From Planctomycetota bacterium (GTDB lineage Bacteria > Planctomycetota > J058 > JAJDCQ01): a stretch of 64,000 nt of DNA. The stretch lies in assembly GCA_029260755.1 (NCBI GenBank), contig JAJDCQ010000087.1, positions 1 through 64,000 of the forward strand. Reading direction: 5' to 3'. Numbering within the stretch: the stretch's first letter is position 1; each line of letters starts with the position of its first letter. Position numbers and translations under genes: made by a program. Of the stretch, positions 30,105-39,487 are shown in pieces. A model generated the notes under the pieces. That model did not search any database, had not been told where the DNA came from, and saw nothing but the letters and a program-made list of their open reading frames with translations.

Positions 30105-31298
30105 ATGTCGACCACCCTGCCGCCTCCTCCGCTCACGACCGACGCCTCCGTCCGCGAGATCGTCCGACGCGTCGAGAAGATCCGCCTCCGCGCCCTCTCG
30201 GCCGAGATGCTCCGAGGGATGGAGGCGGAGGTCGCCGCCGAGCAGGAGACGCTGCGGCAGCGCGCGATCGCGCTCGAGGCCGAGTCGCGCGCGCACCTCC
30301 TCGCCGGGCACGGCTCGCCGCTCGAGGGGCTGCGCCGCGCGATCCGCGGGGTCGGCCGACAGTTCGAGGAGCTCGAGGACGATCGCGTCAAGATCGCGAA
30401 CGCCTATCAGGAGCGCGTCCTCGAGGACGGCCTCGTGCAGCGGCTCGGCTCGCTCGGTCGGGTGCGCCTCCTCGAGGGCGTCGTCCTCGCGCTGATCAGC
30501 CTCGTCCTCGGCCTGCTGATGGCAGACTTCACCCTCGAGCTCCAGCCCGAGACGAAGAGGCTCTTCTTCTGGATCGACACGGCCTGCTGCGTCGTCTTCC
30601 TCGCCGAGTTCTCCCTCCGCCATCGCTGCGCCGAGAGCAAGCGGTGGTTCTGGAAGCACCACTTCATCGACTTCATCACCTCGATCCCGATCCCCGACGC
30701 CCAGGTGCTCCGCTTCGGCCGGGTGGCGCGGGTCGCGCGGATCGCGCGCGTCGCGCGGTTCGTCCGGCTCCTCCGCGTCCTGCGCGTCGTCTTCTTCTTC
30801 TGGCGCGGGATGGACAAGCTCGGCGACGTCCTCGACGTCAAGATGATGAAGAAGTCCCTCCTCCTCGGCCTGATCATCCTGATCGCGGGCGCGGCGATGA
30901 TCCAGTGGGCCGAGGCGGAGAAGAACCCCGAGGCGATGGAGGGGTTCACCGACAGCCTCTGGTGGAGCTTCACGACGGTCGTGACCGGCGGCTTCGGCGA
31001 CATCCACAACCCGGAGACGGCGACCGGGCAGGTCGTGACGGTCCTGCTGGTGATCGCGGGGATGGTCGTCGTCGGCATCTTCACCGCGACCCTGACGAGC
31101 GTCCTCGTCGGCGACGACTCCGAGCAGCTCGCGCTGATGCAGAGCCAGCTCGTGAGGAAGCTCGACGACCTCGAGGCGCACATCGACGCGCTGGCCGCCG
31201 CTTCTACCCCCGACGCGCCGACGACGGCGACTACGGACGGCGACGCCTCCGAGCCGACCGGACGGGACGGCGATCCGGCCCCCGACGACGCCGCCTGA
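30105..31298 (+). CDS. Voltage-sensor cation channel with nine S4 arginines and TGGFGD filter
   Basis: A 397-residue protein (ATG 30105; a TTG at 30066 would add 13 residues). The N-terminus has a coiled coil (about 20-80). Helices S1-S3 follow, then an S4 with arginine at every third position, nine in a row (RFGRVARVARIARVARF onward), more than the usual four to seven. After S5, a pore-loop segment ending TTVVTGGFGDIHN stands where K+ channels have TVGYGD, so the Val is Gly and the Tyr is Phe. S6 and a coiled-coil tail (LMQSQLVRKLDDLEAHIDAL) with an acidic end complete it. It is probably a tetrameric voltage-gated channel; ion selectivity is not predictable. The coding end overlaps the convergent gene by 68 nt. 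Confidence 0.85.
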   Translation: MSTTLPPPPLTTDASVREIVRRVEKIRLRALSAEMLRGMEAEVAAEQETLRQRAIALEAESRAHLLAGHGSPLEGLRRAIRGVGRQFEELEDDRVKIANAYQERVLEDGLVQRLGSLGRVRLLEGVVLALISLVLGLLMADFTLELQPETKRLFFWIDTACCVVFLAEFSLRHRCAESKRWFWKHHFIDFITSIPIPDAQVLRFGRVARVARIARVARFVRLLRVLRVVFFFWRGMDKLGDVLDVKMMKKSLLLGLIILIAGAAMIQWAEAEKNPEAMEGFTDSLWWSFTTVVTGGFGDIHNPETATGQVVTVLLVIAGMVVVGIFTATLTSVLVGDDSEQLALMQSQLVRKLDDLEAHIDALAAASTPDAPTTATTDGDASEPTGRDGDPAPDDAA

Positions 31299-32538
31299 CG
31301 GTCGGACGACCCGGCGGCAGCGCGCCCCCGAGGAGGACGACGATCGCGGCCGCCGCGTGCACCCGCACCGGGTGAACGCCGCCCCCGGCCAGCTCCGGCT
31401 CCTCGAGGAGCGGGGCGAGGAGCTGCAGATCCTCGGCCCCGCCGCCGACGCCGAGGAGCGCGGCGGCCAGACCGCCGTGGGAGCGCCGCGCCCTCCGGTC
31501 GAACGCGGCGAGGACCGTCCGCAGCGCCGGCGCCGCCCGGGCCGGCGCGGACGGCTGGCGCTCGAGGACGAGCCAGACGGCCAGGTCGTAGAAGGAGCGC
31601 GCCGCGAAGCCGTCGCCCGCCGCGGTCGCGGCGGCCATCCACTCGAGGACGCTCACGACGTGGTCGACCCCGTCGGGCTCCTCCGCGCGGTCGAGGGCGA
31701 GCGCGGCCGCGGCCCGCTCCTCGGGCCGGTCGGCGTCGGTCACGGTGGCGACGAGCCGAGCGCGCACCGACGCGTCGCCGAGACGCAGGAGCGCGCCGAG
31801 CCGCTCGAGCTCCGCGACCGGCTCGATCGTCGGCTCGACCAGGGCGGCCCGCGCGGCGCGGCGCTCCGGCTCGCCGAGGCGCGCGGCGAGCTCGCCGAGG
31901 GCGCGGGCGCACGCGGCCACCTCGCGCGACTCCGCCTCGGCGTCGGCTCGCCCTTCCCACGCGGCGACGAGGCGGCCGACGTCGCGATCGTCGCCGAGGT
32001 CGGCGGCGACCCAGGCCGCTCGCGCGTAGGCGCCTCGAAACCGCGGGCGCTCGTCGAGCACCCGTCGCGACCACGCGAGCGCCGCGCCGTCGCGATCACC
32101 GAGGCGACCGAGGATCTCGGCCGCCCGCGCGGCCGACCAGTCGAACACGATCGGCTCGGCGGCGGCGCCGATCCGGCGCACCAGCTCGTCGGCCGCGTCG
32201 GGCTCGCCCTCGCGGATGAGGCGACCGAGGATGAACGCCTCGACCTCCCAGCCGGCGTCGCGCCCGCCGCGCGCTCGCTCGAGGAGGGCCGCCCGGGCGC
32301 GCTCGCCGCCGACGAGCTCGGCGAAGAAGGGGCTGAGGCGCCGGCCCTCGCGGAGGTGGCGCTCGACGATGTCGGTCGCCTCCGCCCGGAGCGCGGTCCG
32401 CTGGTCCTCCTCGGGCGAACCGCTCGAGGGCAGGAGCAGGACCGCGCCGCCGAGGATGGCGACCACGGCGGCGACGACCAGCTCGCGCTCGCCGCGAGGC
32501 GCCCGAGCCGCGCGCGGCGGGTCGCTCAGTCCGTCCAT
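31231..32538 (-). CDS. Membrane-anchored helical-repeat protein
   Basis: A 435-residue protein from ATG 32538, with one hydrophobic helix near residues 22-41 and a large, almost entirely alpha-helical body (TPR/HEAT-like, Ala- and Arg-rich). The C-terminal 30 residues are extremely basic and proline-rich. Stop at 31231 lies inside the channel gene's end; the 68-nt convergent overlap means that the basic tail is encoded opposite the channel's acidic tail. The start overlaps the next gene upstream by 13 nt, so both are co-translated. No family recognised. Confidence 0.7.
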   Translation of the reverse strand: MDGLSDPPRAARAPRGERELVVAAVVAILGGAVLLLPSSGSPEEDQRTALRAEATDIVERHLREGRRLSPFFAELVGGERARAALLERARGGRDAGWEVEAFILGRLIREGEPDAADELVRRIGAAAEPIVFDWSAARAAEILGRLGDRDGAALAWSRRVLDERPRFRGAYARAAWVAADLGDDRDVGRLVAAWEGRADAEAESREVAACARALGELAARLGEPERRAARAALVEPTIEPVAELERLGALLRLGDASVRARLVATVTDADRPEERAAAALALDRAEEPDGVDHVVSVLEWMAAATAAGDGFAARSFYDLAVWLVLERQPSAPARAAPALRTVLAAFDRRARRSHGGLAAALLGVGGGAEDLQLLAPLLEEPELAGGGVHPVRVHAAAAIVVLLGGALPPGRPTVRRRRRGPDRRPVRSARRRRRP

Positions 32539-33509
32539 CGCTCGCCGACGACCTCGGCGATCGCCTCGATGAGCCGCGCGCGCGCGCCGGCGTCGCGGAC
32601 GAACGCGCTCCGGACGGACTTGCTGATCTCGAGGTGGACGAAGTCGCCGACCGCTCCGCGCGCTTCGTTGAGGTAGCGCCCCTGGAGGTTGGTCGTGCCG
32701 CCGAGGACGTTCACTCCCTCACCGTAGATCGCGACCCGGTCGTGGCCGAACCCATCTCCGAGGGCGGCGGTGACCGCGCGCTCGGCGTCCGACGTCGGCG
32801 TCCCGCGCCCGCCGTCGCTCACGATGAAGTCGACCCGGCGCGGCACGCGCGCGCTCGTGCCGAACCCGTGCACCTGGATCGCGCGGACGCCGGCGACGGC
32901 ATCGACGACCGCCCGGTGCGCCGCGTGGAAGTGACTCGCCTCGGTGTGGGCTACATCCGACGCGCGCTCGGAGAGGGTGTAGCGCTCGACGGTGTTCTGG
33001 AACAGCGCGAACGCGTCGGACTCGACGAAGACATCGCGGCTGAGCGCGTCGGTGTAGGTGTCGTAGATGGTGTGGGGCGCCTCGATCACGGTCGGATGGG
33101 CGACCTTGCGGGTCCGGAAGACGTAGAGCCCGGCGCCGCGGGGCTCGCCCGTGCGCTCGCGAAGGACGATGAAGCGCTCCCGCCCGGCCTTCGCCTCCTC
33201 GAGGACGAGGCCGAGCGCGTCGGCGGAATCGTCGAGGCCGCGCGCCGGGCTCTTCTTGCCCTTGCGGATCGCGCGGGCCAGCTCGGCGACGAGCTCGTGG
33301 GTCGCCTCGAGCGTCTCCTCGTCGGGGACGACGAAGCGAGCTCCCCCCTGACCTCGCGCCGCCCGGATCACCTCGCCGAGCGCGCGGGTCTCCCCCGACC
33401 GCGCGACGCGGGTCCGGGGTAGGCCCGCGAGACCGCCTGCGAGGAGGGCGAGGGCGAGCCCGAGCGCGACGACGGGGGTTGGCAATGATGGGAGCCGCAC
33501 GGCTACCAT
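32526..33509 (-). CDS. Secreted hydrolase-like protein divergent from the amidoligase
   Basis: A 327-residue protein from ATG 33509; longer readings run into the intergenic region. The signal peptide (about 8-30, ending LAGLPRTR) is clear. Histidine-rich motifs appear in order: IEAPHTIYDTYTDA, VAHTEASHFHAAH, AIQVHGF and VHLEISKSVR. The set resembles the N-formylglutamate amidohydrolase/zinc peptidase superfamily, so I infer a zinc amidohydrolase or peptidase. I would not name a substrate. It is transcribed away from the secreted amidoligase at 33716, with only 206 bp between the starts. Amidoligase genes are often near hydrolases of their products, so a functional link is plausible. Confidence 0.6.
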   Translation of the reverse strand: MVAVRLPSLPTPVVALGLALALLAGGLAGLPRTRVARSGETRALGEVIRAARGQGGARFVVPDEETLEATHELVAELARAIRKGKKSPARGLDDSADALGLVLEEAKAGRERFIVLRERTGEPRGAGLYVFRTRKVAHPTVIEAPHTIYDTYTDALSRDVFVESDAFALFQNTVERYTLSERASDVAHTEASHFHAAHRAVVDAVAGVRAIQVHGFGTSARVPRRVDFIVSDGGRGTPTSDAERAVTAALGDGFGHDRVAIYGEGVNVLGGTTNLQGRYLNEARGAVGDFVHLEISKSVRSAFVRDAGARARLIEAIAEVVGERWTD

Positions 33510-33715
33510 GATACGCGCAGACCGGAAAAACCACTCGGGCAACAACGCGGCGCGGCACGGAAGCGCGACGAAACGGAATGGAAGTTCGGGGTTCGGTTTT
33601 TCCGCAAGTCTTTCATCCTCAGTCCAGAAGCTCGATGCTCGACGTTCCGTCAGGTTCGGCACATGGGTTGCGTTTTGCCCCGGCGAGGAAGACGGATAGA
33701 GGAACGAGGGGATCC

Positions 33716-36700
33716 ATGACACGCTTTGCAAAGACCTTCTTGATCAGCGCCCTGACCGCCCTGCTCCTGGTGCAGGCCGGCCCCGCGCTCGCCCAGGAGA
33801 GCGGCGACGCCCCGGCGCGCGAGCTCCCCGGCTTCGGGATGGAGTTCGAGTTCGCCGGCCGCGGCAACCGCATCCCGAACTGGGAGAACCAGAACTTCGA
33901 CAACTTCCGCAACATCATGCGGGTCGTCGCGGAGCACTTCGGCGACAACGCCTCCGCGATCGACAAGGAGCTGCACAAGACGCAGGTGCGGCCCGACGGG
34001 ACGATCCGCCAGCTCTGGCGCGCGATCTACGTCGATCCCCAGGGCCGGAAGTGGCGCCTCGAGCCCGAGTACGTCGCCACCGGCGGCCTCGATGGCTACG
34101 AGCTGGTCACCCCGCCGCTGGCCGAGAGCAACGAGATCCGTCAGATCCTGACGAAGGTCCGCGACTCGGGTCACGTTCGCGAAGGCCTCAAGTCCGGCGT
34201 CCACATGCACGTCGACGGCAAGCGACTGATCGCCCCGAACGGCAACGCCACCGCGCTCCTCAACCTGATCAACATGCACGAGTCCATGGAGCCGATGCTG
34301 CGGCGAATCTTCAACCCCGTCCGCGGTGGCGGTCACAGTAACCGCTTCGCGACGCCGATCTTCATGGAGCACCCCGAGCTCCTGCGGAAGCTCAACGCGC
34401 TCCCCGCCGAGGAGCGGACCGCCGAGAACTTCCAGAGCATCTTCGCGCAGCACAACGCCGCCGAGATGCGCGCCCGCGGCTTCGACGCGATGTCGGAGCA
34501 GGCGCTCGAGAAGATGTGGAAGTACCACAGCCTCAACCTGGTGAACCTCCTCGCGATCAACGAGGGCCTCCCGCCCCGGATCGGCACCGTCGAGTTCCGC
34601 ATGTTCGACCTCGACGTCGACGACCCGCGGACGCACGAGCGCGCCGTCGAGATCTACCGGAACATGGTCGCCAAGGCCGTCGAGATGGCCGCCCGCGGCG
34701 AGGTGTTCGAGTGGGACGCCGAGCGGATGAACCCCGACCGCGTCCCGCCCGGTGAGAACCCGGGCCGGCATCTCCTCCCGACCGACCCCCTGGAGGTCCG
34801 GAGCGAGGCGCGTCAGTTCATCGAGTTCCTCGGCCTCGAGCCGAGCCGCTTCGAGACCGTCCTCGAGCGGAACATCCGCCCGTTCGCCGCGCCCGAGCCG
34901 GCCGAGTTCGACCGCCGCCTCCGGATGACCCCCGACGGGCGCGTCGAGATCGGCGGACGTCCCGTCACCCTCGGCTGGGAGCTCGAGGGTCGCGGCGCGC
35001 ACGTCGTCCTCCTCATGCGGCCGAACAACGCCGAGCTCGACGCCCGCTGGGACGGGCTGAGTGACGCCGAGAAGATGGCCGAGTTCAAGGCGACCGGCGA
35101 GAACATCAGCGAGTTCAAGATGGACACCGGGCGGTTCGGCCCCTGGCTGAGCGGCCGGATCCACCGCGAGGGCACCGGAAACTGGGAGATCGAGAGCGAG
35201 CCCCTCGAGAACATGCGCGAGGTCTTCGACCGGATGCGCTGGGTCAAGAAGACGATGGGCGGCGACGGCCGCGGGTTCCACCTGCATCTCCGGTGGGCGC
35301 CCGAGGTCGACGTCATGCGGAACAACAGCAGCCAGATCGCCGACTGGTTCAGCCGCGCCGCCGACGCGATCTTCCTGCGCCGCCTCGAGGTCATGAAGCA
35401 CGCCCTGTCGATGAACACGGCGTGGAACAAGCGCCTCGACCAGGCGACCATCTCGCAGATCGAAGAAGCGATCCGGATGGGCGAGAACACCAACGAGAAG
35501 GCGCGCACGATCGCCTGGCGTCCCGGCGGAAGCGGCGAGAGCCGCTACCTCGACATCGAGATCCGCGGCCTCTGGACGCGGGTGAACGACATCGAGAGCG
35601 TCGCCCGGATGCTCATCAACGCCTTCAAGAACCAGAACTGGGGCGAGACCCGGCTGCACGAGGGCATGCTCCCGTTCGAGGAGCGCGTCGCCGGCCGCAC
35701 CCTCCCCGAGCTGGTCGCCGAGTGGGCCGAGAAGGTCGCCGGACGGCGCCTCACGCCGGCCGAGATGCGCGCGCTCAACAACCTCTCGCGCCACGACAGC
35801 GAGTGGGCGAAGCGCATGACCCAGCTGATGAAGGCTCAGTTCACGCGCAACATGCTCACTCCGCTCCTGGGATGGGAGAACGAGCAGGGCCTCGAGGAGA
35901 CGGTCCGCCGCCAGGTGGACTTCGCCCGCGAGGACTTCAACCGTCAGATGCTGTCCCTCATGGACAAGGTGTTCGACGGCCGCTTCGGCCTCGACGTCAA
36001 CGCGGTCAACCGCAACGCGCTCGTCAACCGCTTCGGGCTGTCGGAGGCCGACGCCGACCGGCTGATCGAGCACCGCGACCGCATCTCGAGCCCGAACCAC
36101 TTCGAGCTCAACGAGGCGTCGCTCGAGGAGCTGCGGCGCCTGCCGGGCGTGGGCCAGGGCACGATCGACCGGGTCCGCGCGTTCCGCGAGGCGGGCAACC
36201 GCTTCGAGAGCGAGGCGGACTTCGACCGGGCCGGAATTCGCGGCCAGCCCCGCGAGGTGCTCATGGAGGCGATGACCCGTCCGACCGAGGGCAGCCGCTT
36301 CATCGAGAACCTGGAAGAGCTCCGGACCGCCGGCGTCAGCGAGGAGGGCGTCGAGCGCCTCCGCAGCCAGGGCGCCTTCGGCGAGAACCTGAACGCCAAC
36401 GAGATGTTCCGCGCCGCCCGGAACAACGTGAAGACCTGGGCCCGCGAGGCGCTCCTGGCCGATCACATGTTCCGCAGCCTCCTCCCGTTCGAGGGGGCCG
36501 ACCGGCAGCCGAACCCGCGGATCCTCGAGCTCAGCCGCCTCTCGGGTGAGAACCTCGAAGAGGTCGGCGTCAGCCGCGAGGCCGTCGGCATGCTCGAGCG
36601 CCTGCGCTCGACCGGCGAGGTCGTCAGCGTCGAGAACCTCCGGAACGTCCCGGGCAACTTCAGCCTCGATCGGGCGACCGCCGCCGAGATCGGGTCGCTC

Positions 36701-37744
36701 GAGGGGGTGAACCAGGGCGACGCGCGACGGATCGTCGAGGCGCGCGAGTTCCTGCAGAGCCCGACCCAGGTCGACCTGAACACGGCCAGCCGCGAGCGGA
36801 TCATGGAGATCCCCGGGGTGAACGCCGAGATCGCCGACCGGATCATCGAGGCCCGCGAGAGCGGCACCCGCTTCGAGAACGGCTTCTCCGTCAACAGCCT
36901 CTCGGGCGTCAGCGGTCTCGCCCGCCGGACGCTCGCCGCGGCGGTCAACCCCGAGGGCAGCCACAGCCGCGAGCTCACGGCGGAGGACCTCCGCGAGATC
37001 GGCAGCGTCCGCGAGTCGGCCCGCGAGGCCATCGAGCGCCGGCTCGCCGAGAACCGGAGCCCGATCGCGAGCGCCGACGCCGAGGTCCTCCTCCGCGAGA
37101 CCAACATCCCGATGACGAACGAGTCGGCCGAGACGGTCCGTCGCGGCGCCGACTGGCACGAGAACCGGACCGAGACGATGAGCGAGCCGACCCGCGAGGC
37201 CGTCCGCAACGCCGTCCGGAACGCGTTCCCGACATTCCACTGGATGCGCAACACCGGCGCCGAGAACCTCAACATCAAGGTGACCGGCGAGGCCGAGCCG
37301 ATCGCCGAGGCGCGCATCACCGACAGCCGGATCGGCAGCGAGATCACGATCAGCAACGGGATGCTCGACAAGATCAACGAGGCGACCGAGGGCCTCAACG
37401 CCGAGGAGGCGAAGGCGTTCCGGAGCAAGGCGATCACGCTGCTGGCGCTCGAGGCCGTCAACCGCGCCACGAGCATGGACATCAACCTCGAGAACGGCGC
37501 CCGGGCGAGCGGGATCTTCGGGAGCCAGCTCACCCGCGCCGACGCCGACCGGCTCCGCGAGATGTACGATCGCATGGGCCGGCGCGCCCCGGCCGAGCTC
37601 GAGCGCCTCGCCAGCCCGCGGGCCGCCGGCGCCAACGGCCGCGGCGGCACCGGCGTCATCCCCGAGAACCTCCGGAACGAGAACGTCCGCCGCGTCCGCG
37701 ACCGGGCCCGCACCCGCAGCCGGAACCGGTCGCGCGGCCGGTAA
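33716..37744 (+). CDS. Secreted protein with two amidoligase-like domains and ComEA-type helix-hairpin-helix repeats
   Basis: A 1342-residue protein from ATG 33716, preceded by GAGGGG. The signal peptide is textbook (about 1-27, ending GPALAQE). Residues about 37-310 match amidoligase-family (COG2126-like) motifs in order: GFGMEFEFAG, GGLDGYELVTPPL, SGVHMHVD (about 162-168) and VEFRMFDLD (about 292). A second, diverged copy spans about 415-640 (LGWELEGRG, GFHLHLRW near 520, DIEIRGLW near 612). The C-terminal half has ComEA-type helix-hairpin-helix units at about 758-842 and 981-1082 (LPGVGQGTIDRVRAF, IPGVNAEIADRIIEA). These motifs usually bind DNA. Known amidoligases are ATP-using and cytoplasmic, so a secreted one with a DNA-binding-like half is unusual. 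The gene is divergent from a hydrolase-like gene. Reaction unknown. Confidence 0.8.
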   Translation: MTRFAKTFLISALTALLLVQAGPALAQESGDAPARELPGFGMEFEFAGRGNRIPNWENQNFDNFRNIMRVVAEHFGDNASAIDKELHKTQVRPDGTIRQLWRAIYVDPQGRKWRLEPEYVATGGLDGYELVTPPLAESNEIRQILTKVRDSGHVREGLKSGVHMHVDGKRLIAPNGNATALLNLINMHESMEPMLRRIFNPVRGGGHSNRFATPIFMEHPELLRKLNALPAEERTAENFQSIFAQHNAAEMRARGFDAMSEQALEKMWKYHSLNLVNLLAINEGLPPRIGTVEFRMFDLDVDDPRTHERAVEIYRNMVAKAVEMAARGEVFEWDAERMNPDRVPPGENPGRHLLPTDPLEVRSEARQFIEFLGLEPSRFETVLERNIRPFAAPEPAEFDRRLRMTPDGRVEIGGRPVTLGWELEGRGAHVVLLMRPNNAELDARWDGLSDAEKMAEFKATGENISEFKMDTGRFGPWLSGRIHREGTGNWEIESEPLENMREVFDRMRWVKKTMGGDGRGFHLHLRWAPEVDVMRNNSSQIADWFSRAADAIFLRRLEVMKHALSMNTAWNKRLDQATISQIEEAIRMGENTNEKARTIAWRPGGSGESRYLDIEIRGLWTRVNDIESVARMLINAFKNQNWGETRLHEGMLPFEERVAGRTLPELVAEWAEKVAGRRLTPAEMRALNNLSRHDSEWAKRMTQLMKAQFTRNMLTPLLGWENEQGLEETVRRQVDFAREDFNRQMLSLMDKVFDGRFGLDVNAVNRNALVNRFGLSEADADRLIEHRDRISSPNHFELNEASLEELRRLPGVGQGTIDRVRAFREAGNRFESEADFDRAGIRGQPREVLMEAMTRPTEGSRFIENLEELRTAGVSEEGVERLRSQGAFGENLNANEMFRAARNNVKTWAREALLADHMFRSLLPFEGADRQPNPRILELSRLSGENLEEVGVSREAVGMLERLRSTGEVVSVENLRNVPGNFSLDRATAAEIGSLEGVNQGDARRIVEAREFLQSPTQVDLNTASRERIMEIPGVNAEIADRIIEARESGTRFENGFSVNSLSGVSGLARRTLAAAVNPEGSHSRELTAEDLREIGSVRESAREAIERRLAENRSPIASADAEVLLRETNIPMTNESAETVRRGADWHENRTETMSEPTREAVRNAVRNAFPTFHWMRNTGAENLNIKVTGEAEPIAEARITDSRIGSEITISNGMLDKINEATEGLNAEEAKAFRSKAITLLALEAVNRATSMDINLENGARASGIFGSQLTRADADRLREMYDRMGRRAPAELERLASPRAAGANGRGGTGVIPENLRNENVRRVRDRARTRSRNRSRGR

Positions 37745-37787
37745 GCCGACCGACGCGCCGACCGACGGACGGCGCGCAGAGCTTCAC

Positions 37788-37826
37788 GCGAGGAGGCTCC
37801 GGGACCGAGGTCCTGGAGCCTCTCGC
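37788..37826 (+). terminator. Hairpin after the amidoligase gene
   Basis: GCGAGGAGGCTCC and GGAGCCTCTCGC pair with one bulge around a 14-nt loop, starting 44 nt after the stop at 37744. No U-run, but the position suits transcription termination. Confidence 0.6.
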
Positions 37827-37851
37827 ATGTACGCACGGTGTGTGATTGATG

Positions 37852-38014
37852 GCAGCGATGTCGGCTTCGCCGACGATTCCTCACGCCAAGGCGCCAGGAG
37901 CGCCAAGAGCGCCAAGGGGTCCTGCCGGCTCGAGCGCCGCGGGTCGGGCGGTGGGCATTCTCTGCGCCTCTTCGCCCTTTCGCCTTTGCGTCTTGGCGCC
38001 TTTGCGCGAGATTT
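37852..38014. repeat. Inverted repeat, GCCAAG family, copy with leader
   Basis: TTCCTCACGCCAAGGCGCCA on the left pairs loosely with TCTTGGCGCCTTTGCGCGAG on the right. The leader GCAGCGATGTCGGCTTCGCC is identical to that at 4568. It lies between the amidoligase terminator and the convergent gene whose stop is at 38017. Confidence 0.8.
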
Positions 38015-38016
38015 AC

Positions 38017-39468
38017 TCAGTCGAGCGGCTTCAGCTCGATCTCGAAGACGATGTCCCCGTCCTCATCGTCGATCGCATCGAAGTCCGGCTCCCGCCCCCG
38101 GTCGTCATCCCCATCCTCGCCGACGCTCCAGAGCAGCGCCCGCCGCTCGTCGATCCGCTGGTAGCGGAGCGGCTCGGCCAGCCGGGAGAACGGGTCCCGG
38201 GCGATCTCGATCGTGGTGACCTCGCCCGGTCGACTCGGCAGGTTGGCGTCTCTCCCCGCGAGGGCGAAGGCGAGCCCGGCGCGGGCGAGACGGAGCTCCG
38301 CGAGGCCCTGGTAGCGCTTGCGATGGCTAGCGAAGAGGGCGGGCAGCAGCAGCCTGGTGATCGGCGTCATCACGCCGAGCTGCTCCACCTCGTCGTCGAT
38401 CTCCCCCAGGGCCCGCTCGGCCGTGGCGAGGTCACCTCCGGCGGCCGTCGCGCGGATCGCCCGGCCGAGGATGGTCACGTAGGCGCGCCGGTCCGCGAGG
38501 AGCAGCCTCGAGAAGATCGGGACCTGCGTCGTCAGCCCCTCAGCGGAGAGCGACCTCCGGGTCTCCTCGTCGAGGTCTCGGTCTCCGATGAGCCCGTCGA
38601 AGATGAGCAGGGCCGTCGCGAGCTCGGTCCGGAGGGCGCGGGCGTATCCCTCTTCGGTCGCCCGCTCGAGCCGCTCGAGATGGGCCCCGAGCCGATCGGC
38701 CTGCTCGTCGGAGGGGAGACCGCGCGCGAGAAGCTGCTCGGTCGCGTCCACGAGGACGCCGGTCATCGCCTTCCGCACGAGGAAGCCGATCAGGCTCGGA
38801 TCGTCGAGGAGCTCGGCGAGCCGCGCGTACCGGATGAGGTCGTCCCAGGCGTCGTCGAGGCGCCCCTCCGCCGAGGCGTGGGACGCCCGCGCGATGAGGA
38901 TGCTCCCGAGCTCGCGGACCTGCATCAGATGGGGCACCTCGGGAAACGGCACCTCGCCCCAGGAGGTGTCGAAGCGCCACCCGTCGGCGGCGAGGGCCTC
39001 CTCGAGGGAGCTCTCGGACGAGGCGAGCCGGGCGAGGACGCCGGGCAGCTTCTCGTCGATGAGGGCGGGGTCGTTCCAGCCGCCGGGGCCGAACTGCTCC
39101 TCGTAGCCCTCGGGATCGGTCAGCCCGGCCGCCATCCCGTCGACGGCCGTCGCCTCCTGCTCGTCGCGCTCCCAGAGGTCGCCGACGGCCTCGAAGACCC
39201 GGTTCACGGCGTCGGCGCCGTTCCGGTCGGGCTCCGGGCCGAGGATCTGGTCCCAGTCGGGGGCGAGCCCGGCCTCCTCGAGCCGGGCGAGCTCCTCATC
39301 GACGACGCGCCGCTGGGTGCGGCTCCACATCCAGCACCCGCCGCACATCGAGAGGCAGGAGAGCGCGAGGACGGTGGCGCAGCCGACGACGAGGCGCTTC
39401 ACGATTCGCCCGGCGCTCGTTCCGGGATCCGGCTCCTCGGAGACGTCGACATCGGTCCGGGTGGCCAT
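38017..39468 (-). CDS. Membrane-anchored protein of unknown function, tandem paralog 1
   Basis: A 483-residue protein starting at ATG 39468 with GGAGGAG upstream. One hydrophobic helix (about 22-42) bears a CGGCWMWSR motif, followed by a long soluble domain that is almost all alpha-helical (EELARLEEAGLAPDW, ILGPEPDRNGADAVNRVFEA). The C-terminus is very acidic and beta-rich (DGDIVFEIELKPLD). The adjacent gene at 39726-41192 has the same architecture and shares ILGPEPDRNGA, LYRSVDR-like and GDDDRGR segments. No catalytic motif; secreted enzyme or scaffold not separable. The two genes are divided by a 226-bp inverted repeat. Confidence 0.85.
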   Translation of the reverse strand: MATRTDVDVSEEPDPGTSAGRIVKRLVVGCATVLALSCLSMCGGCWMWSRTQRRVVDEELARLEEAGLAPDWDQILGPEPDRNGADAVNRVFEAVGDLWERDEQEATAVDGMAAGLTDPEGYEEQFGPGGWNDPALIDEKLPGVLARLASSESSLEEALAADGWRFDTSWGEVPFPEVPHLMQVRELGSILIARASHASAEGRLDDAWDDLIRYARLAELLDDPSLIGFLVRKAMTGVLVDATEQLLARGLPSDEQADRLGAHLERLERATEEGYARALRTELATALLIFDGLIGDRDLDEETRRSLSAEGLTTQVPIFSRLLLADRRAYVTILGRAIRATAAGGDLATAERALGEIDDEVEQLGVMTPITRLLLPALFASHRKRYQGLAELRLARAGLAFALAGRDANLPSRPGEVTTIEIARDPFSRLAEPLRYQRIDERRALLWSVGEDGDDDRGREPDFDAIDDEDGDIVFEIELKPLD

Positions 39469-39487
39469 CGCATCTCCTCCTGCTACA

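Noticed and set aside
37852..38014. Short proteins with repeated RRKGAK-like sequences from intergenic repeats
   Set aside because: They come from translating the GCCAAG and TCCGCG repeat elements in various frames and are not conserved as genes.
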